A stretch of DNA of 64,000 nucleotides from Castor canadensis (lineage: Eukaryota > Chordata > Mammalia > Rodentia > Castoridae): assembly GCF_047511655.1 (NCBI RefSeq), contig NC_133399.1, forward strand, positions 5,521,333 through 5,585,332. The letters run 5' to 3'. This document shows positions 1 through 12,734 of the stretch, one piece after another. The notes under the pieces were generated by a model, which searched no databases, had not been told where the DNA came from, and saw only the letters and a list, made by a program, of their open reading frames with translations. The first letter of the stretch is position 1, and every line of letters starts with the position of its first letter. The position numbers and the translations under genes were made by a program.

Positions 1-562
1 TGATGCCCCTAAGAGACTTCAGGAACATGCTGCCAATCTCCAACCACAAACAATGGACAGTTGGGAAGAGTGGTCTTCCTAGGCTAAATGAATGTCTAGG
101 ACCTCAGCTGGGACTTCTTATTTTTCCCATTGTGAGCTTGCCTTCTTCTTTCTCACTGTTTTCCAGAGACTCCAGGCTTTTGTTCACATTAAACCTTGTG
201 TTGGCAATAAAGCCATCTCCCTGCCTATCCACTCCACATCATTCTTTCAGATCTACCACATCCATTTTCTAATTTTCTACTATTGTTTCCTTCATGTAAT
301 GTAAGTTCATAGATTCTATTTTTTTTCTCCTCACTACAGAACCCTGGGTAACAATTTACACAATACATAGACTGGTGACATATTCCATGAATTTTTATTC
401 TTTTCTTTCTCTTCAGGCTACATAATTTTAATCATTTTCTTTATGTACTTATTCCTAGTCTTCCATATCCAGTTCACAAATGAAACACCTATAGTAATGG
501 TGTCATTGAACTAATTTCACATACACCTTCATTTTGTAGTTTTTATTTTAAATTTTTTTTAT
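1..562. other. Intergenic sequence, no gene recognised
   Basis: AT-rich sequence downstream of the minus-strand zinc-finger exon. Short open frames on the plus strand show no domain or splice context. The part from about 360 onward resembles sequence near 54340-54440 and, inverted, near 23900-23990, so it is probably the edge of a dispersed repeat. Nothing else can be supported. Confidence 0.5.
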
Positions 563-745
563 GTACCCAGTGCTTGCGCTCAGGATCTTCATCTTGAGCC
601 ACTCCACTAGCCCCTTTTAAGCTAAGTATTTTACAGATAGGGTCTCTTGAACTGTTTTCTCCAGATGGCTTTGTACTGATACTCCTGATCTCTACCTCCT
701 GAGTAGCTAAGATTACAGACATCAGCCACCAGGATCAGGCACACT
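563..745 (-). repeat. Dimeric SINE, 7SL/B1-like plus tRNA-like, minus strand
   Basis: On the minus strand a B1-like half ending in a variant of the 'cctgagtagctaagattaca' segment is followed by a tRNA-like half carrying box-like 'gagccactccactagcc' sequence near 596-613. Many copies of this two-part SINE occur in the window. It is diverged and has no clear tail. Family name not assigned with confidence. Confidence 0.65.
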
Positions 746-748
746 TTC

Positions 749-1256
749 ATGTCTATATAATCCTTTTGATGTTTGCCACGTTTTTTATGGATATTATCTT
801 CTTCATGCATTCTTCTCACATTTTCATTTTTGTACATCATAGTTCCCTGCAACATTTTGATTCTACCTTATAGACATTTTCCTGCCTGTCTTTGTAAAAT
901 GAGGCCACTGCCTGAAATTTTCAAAAATTGATATTCTTCATCAAAGATCCACATTTCTGTCTCCTCATAGTTCTTGGGAGGAGAATGGGCATGTCAATCC
1001 TTGTGACACGTGTCTGCTGTGGACTGAGTTCTTGTTCCAAATGAAAGAATGACTGATTCAACAGTGAGTAGATGCAAATCCACAGGTCTTTATTAATGAA
1101 AGAAAGTGTAAACACTGTACAAGGGAAGGACTGGTGGAAATGATCCAAGACATAGGTGGGCTGGTTAAGGATATTTATGTTAGTTTTGGGGCAGTTTGAG
1201 GTGTTGAAACTCCACGAATCTTTCTGAGAGGTGGATGTTTCCCTGGGTCTTCTTTT
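749..1256 (-). repeat. Dispersed repeat copy X1, possibly LTR-derived
   Basis: A block of about 500 bp that recurs in the same orientation at about 44727-45256, with partial copies near 54530-54800 and (inverted) 23560-23680. Shared landmarks include 'gtctatataatccttttgat', 'gacacgtgtc' and a 'ggtctttatta' segment near 1085-1096, which reads as AATAAA on the minus strand. It lies just downstream of the minus-strand zinc-finger exon, so that AATAAA could serve as its poly(A) signal. LTR origin is inference. Confidence 0.5.
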
Positions 1257-1296
1257 TTTTTTTATTATTGCATTCTTTGATGAGTATGAAGGATAC

Positions 1297-3117
<1,821 letters not shown>

Positions 3118-3771
3118 CTGCAAAACAGACAAAGATTGCCATTGTTATCATATTAATGATTTATTAAGAGAAGTTATGGTGTTTGTTTCTGTAGGATTTA
3201 TGAACACAAATGTACTACATGTTCTGCAGCTGGGCCTGAGGACAGCTATTACTGAAACAGTGGTGTTCATATGTATTTCCATAATACTATTTCCATGTTA
3301 GGTGTTTGACAATATTGAAAGAGTTTTACTACATTGAAATTCACTTAAAGTGCTTATTGAGATGCCTTGGATCAAAAGCATGTTCAATTGTGAAATACAA
3401 GAATGAATATGAGGACATAGGTTGAAAAATGTTGCAGTTTATACCAGTGCACATGATAATATTACTGTGACAGAATTTGATATAATATATTTAAATTAGT
3501 TTGTGTACAGAATAGGGTTATTTTTGTATATTGAACAATAGGACAGTGTCTCTTGTGACTTCTTAGGACAAAATATATTAAGAATTATGGCACATATCAG
3601 ATTTTGAATTTTCTGATTCTGGATGCTTAACTTATTTTTCTGAACTCAGAGACAGTTTTCAGTGATTTCAGCAATTTATAAGTAGAAGTTTTGATCTCAT
3701 TTCCATGGTTTTCAAACTTCTTGTCAATGCCACACCTGATGTTCACTGTTTTGGTTATGAGTACAAATTAC
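3118..3771 (-). other. Intron between C-box and zinc-finger exons (left KZNF)
   Basis: A 654-bp interval bounded on the minus strand by a GTAATT donor (3771) and a TTTTGCAG acceptor (3118). No repeat or second exon was recognised in it. Confidence 0.7.
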
Positions 3772-3823
3772 CTCATATTTCTTCTGGGACTCCTGAAGTC
3801 CTCTTCAATATTTTCATTTTCTT
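3772..3823 (-). CDS. Left KZNF, KRAB C-box exon
   Basis: A 52-bp exon on the minus strand, acceptor AAAAG at its start and GTAATTTG donor at its end. With the last G of the KRAB-A exon it reads EENENIEEDFRSPRRNMR, matching the acidic IEE..F...RR pattern of the KRAB C box in rodent A+C-type KZNFs. The exon is uninterrupted and leaves phase 2, which fits the next exon. The copy at 63881-63932 differs by one residue (N for S). The role of the C box is not well defined; it sits between the KRAB-A repressor box and the finger spacer. Confidence 0.8.
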
Positions 3824-4010
3824 CTTTTGTTTGTAAGGTATAGACACAGAGAAATCATTAGTATTTAATCAATGTGAAAGAACAACTGAGACCTCAGCTG
3901 TTTTCATAGTATAAAATGATCATGCATGTATATGAACCATTACTGTCCCGTTTTAAACACCCCACGAGGCAACAACACCAATGAGCCATGACACTAGTGG
4001 ACAATTTTTA

Positions 4011-4160
<150 letters not shown>

Positions 4161-7100
4161 CTATTATGTCCCACACACATTTGTGAGAAGAATTGTTAGC
4201 GTAACAGTAGTGGAAACAGACAATCTCTGTGCAATAAGTTCACATGGTGATATGGTCTCCACATAGTCAATGCATTTTGTTTTTATCACACTCTCATTCT
4301 CCATCTATACTCACAAGCAATTCATGGTAATTCTGACATCTCACTGGACCTATTTCTTAAATTCAAAGCAGAACATGGTCACAAAAATTACATTGTATAC
4401 ACACATATTGAAGCAATCTGCTGACAATTTCCTTCTTTGTTCCCATTAGAGTAATATCAGGTGAAAATAGACTGCAGGAATAATGTTTTTAATACATGAG
4501 TAGAAGTTTCATGTCTGCTGGCATTACAGAACTGCTAATGAGATGAACCTCACCAAAAGAAATGAAGTGTAAAAAGGGGAGAGTGTCCTGAAGCAATTTA
4601 TTCCAATAATATCCTATTGTATACATACCATTTATGATTATTTGCACATTTCTGCAATGTTCACCATAGCACATTTGTACTAAGAGAACCTACAATGCAT
4701 GCATTGTTATGAATAGCATGTTGGTATGACAAACAATATTTAATATATCTTTTGTAAACAGGTTTTTGGAAATTGAGCACCTCCTTGACTGTATGAAGAA
4801 AGAACATTTGGAAGCTTCTACGTGGTTTCTTATAGACTAACCCAAAATTAAAGCTAAATAAGTCTCATGCAGGAAATTCAGATAAAGTTACAGTTTTTGC
4901 TTTAGCATGCAAAAACATAAAGTAGAAAGGAGAAATGTAGGAGAAAATCACAAAATCTGGAACCCAGTTCCTCTTTAAAAACGTGTTTTGTATTCTCCAA
5001 TATCATGGACACTGATCCAATTGCATGGGAAATAGGAAAGATAAAATCTGAATACTTTGAAGTCATGGTGTCACATGCCTGTCATCCCAGCATTTGCAAA
5101 ACTAAGGAAGGATTAGCATATGTTCAATGCCACCCTAGGATACATCTCCAGTTCAAGAGCTTTGTGAGAAGTCTCTGTGTGAAAGTAACACAAAAATAAG
5201 AGCATTTTGAAAGTCATTTCCCAAGGAACATACAAAACAAAAGTGGAACATTAATACAGTAGAGTGGCAAATGACAAACAATGAGGATAAATACCTGCAA
5301 TACAAGCCAAACCACAGGATTAGTATACTGCATACACGGATGAATGAGAATGAGTTTGAGAAATGCACATGTTTATTCAACATAAAATACCATGTATGAA
5401 TCAAGATCTGTGTCCGTGATTTAGGAATTAGCTGAGGAAAATAAGTGTTCAAAATCCATTTTGAACAATAAATAATAAATAATAAATAATGTGTAATGCT
5501 TAAATGGAGTGACAATTGATGCAATCTCCAGTGACATTTCTCCTATTCTACTTATGAAGTAGAGTCCTGAAATAGTTTTTAATACCCACTGGACACATTA
5601 TGAATGTTAATCCAAATTATTTTTCACAACCTGGAGAAGACATGTAGAAAAGACCCCAAAACCATGACCACTGAAACAAAAGTGAAAATAGTTTGGTTCA
5701 GTATCACACATGATTGAGTTTGTGAAATGCAGTCAAAGACAGCACCCAGAAGGCATTTATATGGAATATGTCTAATGCTTTTTCTAATTCCAAAGAACAC
5801 TGTTCAATGGATAAGATAGAAAAAGGATTTTCTCAGTTTGTACAAAATACTGCAAAGAAAATGCTTATGAAGCAAACATTTTATAGTTTTCTGTTCTTCC
5901 TGCAGTCATACTCACTCTTACCCACCCTGAGCCTGAATCAGCAGAAAAGCCCTCTTTACTGTCACCCTCAGAACAGGATTATCACAGGGAATAATTTATC
6001 AGCAGTGAAAGTTCATTTAGCCACATCACATCAGCTGTTATCTCCCAAGTTCTTTCCCTTTCTTGGATAACAAAGATCTTTTTTTGCCTAGCAATTGTGC
6101 CCTCTGCATTCCTTAATTTTGGGACAACTTGCATAGTGCAATAATTTCATAAAAAGCTTCCAGGGTGAAGAACACACTCAGTACTGAAACGGAGCCCTGC
6201 TAGGCATAAGATTCCAGTGATCAGCATAGAAACCCGAGGATATAACTCTAGGAGCCCAAAATGTACTTACTCTCATCTACTAGTGAGAAAACTCTCAGCT
6301 TCTACACTGATATTTCTAAGAAAGAACATCTCAATTCAGTCATTTTAAGTTTCCACTAAAATAAAATGTCAAATGCAGAAACTTAATCTCTATTGAGACT
6401 ACCAAAATGTGACTATCTTTGACTCTGTCCCTCACAGATATTCTTCATGTCTTCATAGAGAAGTGTAAATCCAAAATAACTATACATATCAAAGTCAAAA
6501 CACTGAAAAGAAAACACTACCATGATACAAAGTTATACTTTTACAAATGAAAGAACACCCAGCAGCATTTACCTGTGGCTCACCTGACTTCAAGTACTAT
6601 GCACCTCCAAACTGGTAACACACCATCTCATGGAACACCAGACTTTCTTGAGTTCTATAGTTTTACATTATTTACACTGCATTTAACAGCTTAGAATGTG
6701 GTGACTCTTTGGGAAAAATTCACTGGATTCATAAAAAATATTTTTATTTGGTGTAGATTAATGAAATCTGTAACACTTGCATCCAGTGGTATGATGCATG
6801 TGTTGAGTTATCTATCATCATTTTCTCCATTTTGATTCTTCCTCTTTATTTTTTGGTTGGACAAGTCTTTGAATTCAGGGTTTTATGTTTGCAAAGCAGA
6901 TTCTCTACTAATTGAGCCACAATTTCATTTTTTTGCTTCGGTTATTTTTGGAAATGGGGGCTCATGAAATATTTGCACTTCACCAAAAAACATTGAAATA
7001 TAAAAATAAGTGAATCCTTGAGAAAAAAATGAATAGCATGGTGGTAGGTCAATTTCTGAGCATAAGCAAGGCCACAGTATCTATTCCAAGCACTGAAAAA

Positions 7101-7748
7101 AACTAAATTAAAATAATACCAAAAAAAAAAAAAGAAATGAACAACGGAAATTCAAGTTTTAATGAACCTATAAAATTAGGATTATCTATATTATTTTTAT
7201 TGGTTTCCTCCTAGTGTTAACTTCCTACTGCAAACCAACTAATCAATAACTTTCCAACAATTGCTACTTCAATTTCCAAGGTAAAAGAAATACACAATAC
7301 AGAAGGAAGAACTTTTTAGACTCTGGTGGCTCACACTTGTCATACTAAGTACTTTGGAGGCTGAAGTCAGGAGGATCATGGTTTGAGTGACACTTGTTTA
7401 TCTGGGACAGAACCATGTATCATCTAATTAGCAGTTAATTAGATAACACTTAAAGGGGAAAAGGATAGCAACAAAAGTTGTTCCTGTTGGTCAAGATATT
7501 TTGAGAGTTTTAGTAATTCTGTGCCAGAACCTGTGATGAAGAACAAACAACTTTTTAAATATATAACCAAACAAAATAACCACTCAAGTGAATGAATCCT
7601 TTCTTTTAGCTGGGGATCCTAAAGGTCTCTGACTTTCCCATCCTCCATGACAGGCTTCCTCAATTGTCACAAATTACATTGTGAGTAGATGGATTTTATG
7701 AATGAAAATGCAAACAACTGAAAAGTTACCCAAGAAAAGGAACCTTGG
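4161..7748. other. First part of the left KZNF first intron, old repeats only
   Basis: No gene recognised. It holds an old B1-like fragment near 5055-5165, a tRNA-like SINE half (minus) at about 6860-6930 and a B1-like fragment at about 7315-7390. The whole stretch matches the right arm in inverted orientation, and 6080-6720 is also similar in direct orientation to 39580-40200. Short open frames here are not conserved in the other copy. Confidence 0.6.
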
Positions 7749-8132
7749 GAGAGAAGATTCCAAGATGGCAGCTAGAGGGAAGAAAGAGAAGGCATGCCTC
7801 CTAAAGTAAAATCTTGGAGAGATGCTGGAGATACACATTGCAGGAAAACCCACCAAGAGGAGGCAAAACTTTGACTTCTCCACACCCCCACCCCACACAA
7901 AGCATCTCCAATTCACGTCAAACAGAGAAACCAGGAGGGCTCTTGCACCGCCACCAGATGCTTGTGCCCAGACCGCTTGGGAAGACACAGAAGACAAGGT
8001 GAGCTAAGTGGCCCTTGGAACTCTCACAGACAATCCTGGGCCAGATCAGCATAGCCCCCTGAACAAATGGACCCCTACCCAGGGAAAAAAGAAAAAAAAA
8101 CTGAATAATAAGCAACAACAATCACAACAAGA

Positions 8133-9140
8133 ATAATCTAAAAGAAGAAATACTACAGGAAATCAATGAGAATATTATAGAGATGATACGGGATATGGAC
8201 AACCAAAATGTACAGGAGCCACTCAAGAAATTCCAAGACAACAAAAATAGAGAATTTGAAAAAGCACAAGAGAAGCAGTGTATAAACACCAAAGTGAAAA
8301 AAAAACATGATTAATAAAAAGATAAATGAACTCAGGAAAAAAATAGACAACACTTAAAGAGGAAGCGACTCAGGATATGGAAAAAAATCAGAAAAAAGAA
8401 TGAAACAGAATTGCAAAACAAAATGGAAGGCCAATCCAGTAGAATAGAACAAACAGAAGACAGAATCTCAGAACTCGAAGATGAAATGGTAATTAAAGGA
8501 AAAAACGAAGAACAATTAGTTAAACTAAAGACCTGTGAAAAGGAAATGCAAGAACTCACTGACTCCATCAAAAGACCAAACCTGAGAATCATGGGCGTTG
8601 AAGAAGGAGAAGAGGTGCAAGCAAAGGCAATGCGTAATATATTCAACAAAATAATAACAGAAAATTTCCCAAATCTATGGAAATATATTCCCATACAGAT
8701 GCAAGAAGCCTCCAGAACACCAAAAACAACAGACCATGGCATATTATTATTAAAACAACAAATACATAGAAACAAGAAAGAATATTGAAGGCTGTAAGAG
8801 ACAAAAAACAAATAACATACAAAGGTAAACCCATCAAAATCACAGCAAACTTCTCAACAAAACTATTAAAAGCAAGAAGAGGTTAGGGTGAGATCTTCCA
8901 GGCACTGAATGAAATAACTTCAACCCTAGGATACTCTACAGAGTAAAATTATCATTCAAAAAAGATAGAGCAATAAAACTATTCCATGATAAGCAGAAGG
9001 TAAAACAATAAGTGACCACAAAGCCACCACTACAAAAGATTCTTCAAGGGATTCTGCACACAGAAAGTGAAACCCAACATAAGCATGAAAGGCAAGACAG
9101 CACCAAACTACAGGAAAAAAAAAAGCAAGAAAGTAGAGTA
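8133..9140 (+). pseudogene. L1 ORF1 remnant (older element)
   Basis: Decayed copy of the RNA-binding ORF1 protein gene. The stretch at 8411-8788 stays open and aligns with ORF1 of the younger element, including the 'SIKRPNLRIMG' start of the RRM. Frameshifts and stops break it on both sides, and the N-terminal coding part is missing because of the internal deletion. Not expected to make a working chaperone. Confidence 0.85.
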
Positions 9141-9193
9141 ACCTCAATTTAGGTATACACAAGCAAACCTTCAAACAAATAAGACAACTAAAT

Positions 9194-10010
9194 GACAGGA
9201 ATCACCACATAGCTATCAGTACTAACACTTAATGTTAATGGACTTAATTCCCCAGTCAAAAGGCACCATTTGATGAACTGGTTTAAAAAGGAGATCCAAC
9301 AATTTGTTGCTTATAGGAGACCCATCTCACTGACAGAAATAAGCATAGGCTGAGGATGAAAGGCTGGAAGAAGATTTACCAAGTGAATGGCCCCCCAAAA
9401 CAGGTAGGAGTAGGAATACTTATCTCTGACAAAGTAGAGTTAAAACCTACATTGATCAAATGAGATGAAGAAGTTCCATACTAATAAAAGGGGAAATAGA
9501 TCCAAAGGAAAAAACAATTATCAACCTATATGCACCCAATGTCAACCCACCCAATTTCATCAAACATACCCAAGAGGACTTAAAAAGATATATTAAGTCC
9601 AACACAGTGGTCATGGGAGACTTTACCACCCTGTTATCATCAATAGATAGGTCGCCCAACAAAAAATCGATAAAGAAATTCAAGATCTGAAATATACAAT
9701 AGATCAAATGCACCTAGATGTTGTCTACAGAACATTTCATACAACTTCTACACAATATACATTCTTCTCAGCAGACCACACAACCTTCTCCAAAATAGAT
9801 CATATCCTAGGGCACAAAGCAAACCTCAGCAAATGTAAGAAAATAGAAATTATACCTTGCATTCTATCTGACCAAAATGCAATAAAACTAGAACTCAACA
9901 ACAAAAGTAAAGACAAAAAATATGAAAACAACTGGAAACTGAATAACTTATTGCTTAATGAACAATGGGTCATTGATGAAATAAAAGAGGAAATTAAAAA
10001 GTTCCTGGAA
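9194..10010 (+). pseudogene. L1 ORF2 remnant, N-terminal part (older element)
   Basis: Decayed endonuclease-domain region of ORF2. Recognisable pieces include 'TLNVNGLNS' and, in an open stretch at 9708-10031, '[20 protein letters not shown]'. Stops and frameshifts are frequent. The reading continues after the nested L1 at 17044; the younger L1 inserted just after the codons for 'EEIKKFL'. Confidence 0.85.
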
Positions 10011-11481
10011 TTTTTCCAAGATGGCGGCTAGAGGTAGGAAGCAGAAAGCGACCCTCCTATAGTGAAATCTTGGAGAGACGCTGGAGACACACTTTGCAGG
10101 CATAATCACTGAGAAAAGGCCTAACTTTGACCCCTCCACACCTCCAGCCGGCGCAGAGAATCTCCACTTCACGTTAAACGGAGAACCGAGGAGGCCCCCC
10201 GGGGCTGCCAGTGGCCAGCGCCCATACGGCGTGGGAAGACGCGGACCAGGTGAGCTTTGCGGTACCGCGGTAGCCCCACAGACAAGCCTGGGCCAGAGCA
10301 GCATAGCCCCCTGGACAGACTGACCTCCACCCGGGAAAAAAAGAGAAACTGAGTACTAAGCAATAAGAACAGTTAAGACACGCTGGAAAGAGGGTGGGGC
10401 GCCCTGAGCGCTGAAGATTGGGGGAAGGGAATCCTTCCCGGGACTGTAAATAAACGAGCCGGGCGGGCCGGAGAGGCTCTGGCGGGAGCGGGGCGCCAGC
10501 AACCAGGAGTGGGGACACTTGTGAGAGGAGGGAAGACCCACTTCCCACGTGAACTGTAAATAAACACGCAGGCCTGACAACGCGGGGCAGTGGCACCTTT
10601 CCCAGTGCTTGGAAAGGGAAAAGCCTGTACCAGAGGCCCCCCCCCACACAGGAGAACTCTGAGCAAACAAAGCCTGTGGGACCAGGTGAGTGCTAGCTCA
10701 CCCCAGAGATCTGCATAAATAACGCCGCCAGCTACAGGCGGAGAGCAGCAGGCAGGCAAGCCACAGTTGCAGATACCACTCTCAGAACTGCCTCCAGACG
10801 CTTTTTTTTTCTTTTTCTCCCTACCTTTGATGAGAGAACAACCGAATTACACCTGCAAGCCGAAAAACTTACTGAAACTGTATTGCATTTGAACTGGGGA
10901 CACTTGGTGGGACTTTTTTTTTTTTTATCTTCTGTGTGTGTGTGAGTGTAGTTTTGTTCTACTTTATGCATCCCCTTTGATGAGACAACTACAGAACAAC
11001 ATCTGAGGCACCAACTCCAGGACTGGAGATTGAGACGGACATCCAAATTATTAAGACTGAAATTGCATTGCATATAAACTTGGAAGTTTTTTTGTTTTTT
11101 GTTTTTTGTTTTTGTTTTTTTTTTTTAATTTTCTATTTTACATTTTATTTTAATTCATTTTTATAAATAGATATTACTTTCATATACTTATTTTTTATTT
11201 TTTATCTTTGATTTTCAATCCTCTCTCTGTCACTCTATTGTCTGTTCAGCTTACTGTCGATTAGTACACTAACACTCCCTGTTTATACCTTTGAAACTCT
11301 CTTGTCTGATACCTTGTTCTGCTTTCTCCCTCTTGTCTGTATATTTGTTTTCCCCTTCTCTTTAACTTCTTGCTTTCCATCTCAGCTCACTCTTCCATTC
11401 TCAATATTACCATTGTTATTATTACAAGCTAGAAAATACTTAATTACACACAGTACAGGGACAGTAACAACACCAAGGACA
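10011..11481 (+). promoter_or_regulatory. L1 5'UTR with presumptive internal promoter
   Basis: About 1.47 kb upstream of ORF1. The first 750 bp are distinctly GC- and CpG-rich, starting 'ccaagatggcggctagag' (the GATGGCGGC core resembles a YY1 site, as in human L1). From about 11080 it becomes T-rich. L1 5'UTRs carry an internal RNA polymerase II promoter; that this one works is inference. Antisense open frames at 10174-10759 are noted separately. Confidence 0.75.
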
Positions 11482-12684
11482 ATGACAGGAAGACAGAAAA
11501 AACAAGGAAACCAGTTTCCCCACAGCAAAAAATTAGTACAGGAACCAGAGGGGAATGAAGAGAACAGAAACTCAGAGCGAGACTCCAACAAAATGAAGAT
11601 AAACTATGCCAAAGGACCCAATGAAGCCTACAAGAATAATTTAAAAGAAGACATACTACAAGTACTCAATGAGAATCTTATAGAGATGATACTGGATAGG
11701 GTCAACCAAAATGTACAGGAGACACTCAAGAAATTCCAAGACAATAAAAATAGAGAATTTGAAAAAGCAAAAGAAGAAATAAAGGAAACCATAGAAGCAC
11801 TGTATAAACACCAAAGTGAAAGAGAGAACACAATGAATAAATGGATAAATGAACTCAGGACAAAAATAGACAACAATAAAGAAGAAAACAGCCAGGATAT
11901 GGAAAACCTCAGAAAAAAGAACGAAACAGAACTGCAAAACAAAACAGAAGGCCAATCCAGCAGAATAGAACAAACAGAAGACAGAATCTCAGAACTTGAA
12001 GATGAAATGGTAATTAAAGGAAAAACTGAAGAACTATTAATTAAACAACTCAAGACCTGTGAAAAGAAAATGCAAGAACTCACTGACTCCATCAAAAGAC
12101 CAAACTTGAGAATCATGGGCATCGAAGAAGGAGAAGAGGTGCAAGCCAAGGGAATGCGTAATATATTCAACAAAATAATAACGGAAAATTTCCCAAATCT
12201 AGAGAAAGATATTCCCATACAAATGCAAGAGGCCTCCAGGACACCAAACAGACCAGATCAAAATAGAACTACTCCACGACATATCATCATTAAAACAACA
12301 AGTTCAGAAACTAAGGAAAGAATATTGAAGGCTGCAAGAGAGAAAAAACAAGTAACATACAAAGGTAAACCCATCAAAATCACAGCAGACTTCTCAACAG
12401 AAACATTAAAAGCAAGAAGAGCGTGGGGTGAGATCTTCCGGACACTGAATGAAAATAACTTTAACCCCAGGATACTCTACCCAGCAAAGCTATCATTCAA
12501 AATAGATGGAGCAATAAAAATCTTCCATGATAAGCAGAAACTAAAACAATATGTGACCACAAAGTCACCATTACAAAAGATTCTGCAAGGGATCCTGCAC
12601 ACAGAAAGTGACACCCAACTTAACCATGAAAAGGCAGGCAGCACCAAACCACAGGATAAGAAAAAGCAAGACAGTAGAGAGTAA
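11482..12684 (+). CDS. L1 ORF1 protein, RNA-binding nucleic-acid chaperone
   Basis: An intact 400-codon ORF1. The start at 11482 (MTGRQKK) is chosen because the in-frame upstream 60 residues are a hydrophobic translation of T-rich 5'UTR, and 11482 has A at -3. Layout: basic N-terminus; long charged coiled coil at roughly residues 45-200 (trimerisation in the family); RRM starting near residue 206 (KRPNLRIMGIEEGEE); C-terminal domain from about residue 270 with KGKPIKITADFS, the conserved ARR at 311-313 and YPAKLSF. The protein coats L1 RNA in the cytoplasmic RNP and assists reverse transcription. No stop or frameshift is seen. It lies 50 bp before ORF2. Confidence 0.93.
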   Translation: MTGRQKKQGNQFPHSKKLVQEPEGNEENRNSERDSNKMKINYAKGPNEAYKNNLKEDILQVLNENLIEMILDRVNQNVQETLKKFQDNKNREFEKAKEEIKETIEALYKHQSERENTMNKWINELRTKIDNNKEENSQDMENLRKKNETELQNKTEGQSSRIEQTEDRISELEDEMVIKGKTEELLIKQLKTCEKKMQELTDSIKRPNLRIMGIEEGEEVQAKGMRNIFNKIITENFPNLEKDIPIQMQEASRTPNRPDQNRTTPRHIIIKTTSSETKERILKAAREKKQVTYKGKPIKITADFSTETLKARRAWGEIFRTLNENNFNPRILYPAKLSFKIDGAIKIFHDKQKLKQYVTTKSPLQKILQGILHTESDTQLNHEKAGSTKPQDKKKQDSRE

Positions 12685-12734
12685 CATCAAGTTAGGTACA
12701 CACAATCAAACCCTCAAACAACTAAGATAACTAA

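Larger units (their letters stand above)
7749..10010 (+). mobile_element. Older L1, 5' portion (split by a nested L1)
   Basis: Begins with an L1-type 5' end (ccaagatggcagctagag near 7760) and continues through ORF1 and the start of ORF2. It is interrupted at 10010 by a younger L1 and resumes at 17044. Probable flanking duplications are an 'aaaaggaacctt'-like sequence at 7735-7746 and an 'aaaaagtaatctt'-like sequence near 20549. The right arm near 59150 has the uninterrupted empty site. Relative to the younger element, about 1.25 kb of 5'UTR and ORF1 start is missing at about 8110-8130. Confidence 0.88.

Noticed and set aside
10174-10670. Overlapping proline/serine-rich minus-strand proteins
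   Set aside because: They lie in the CpG-rich L1 5'UTR, where open frames arise from GC richness; kept only as a weak ORF0-like note.
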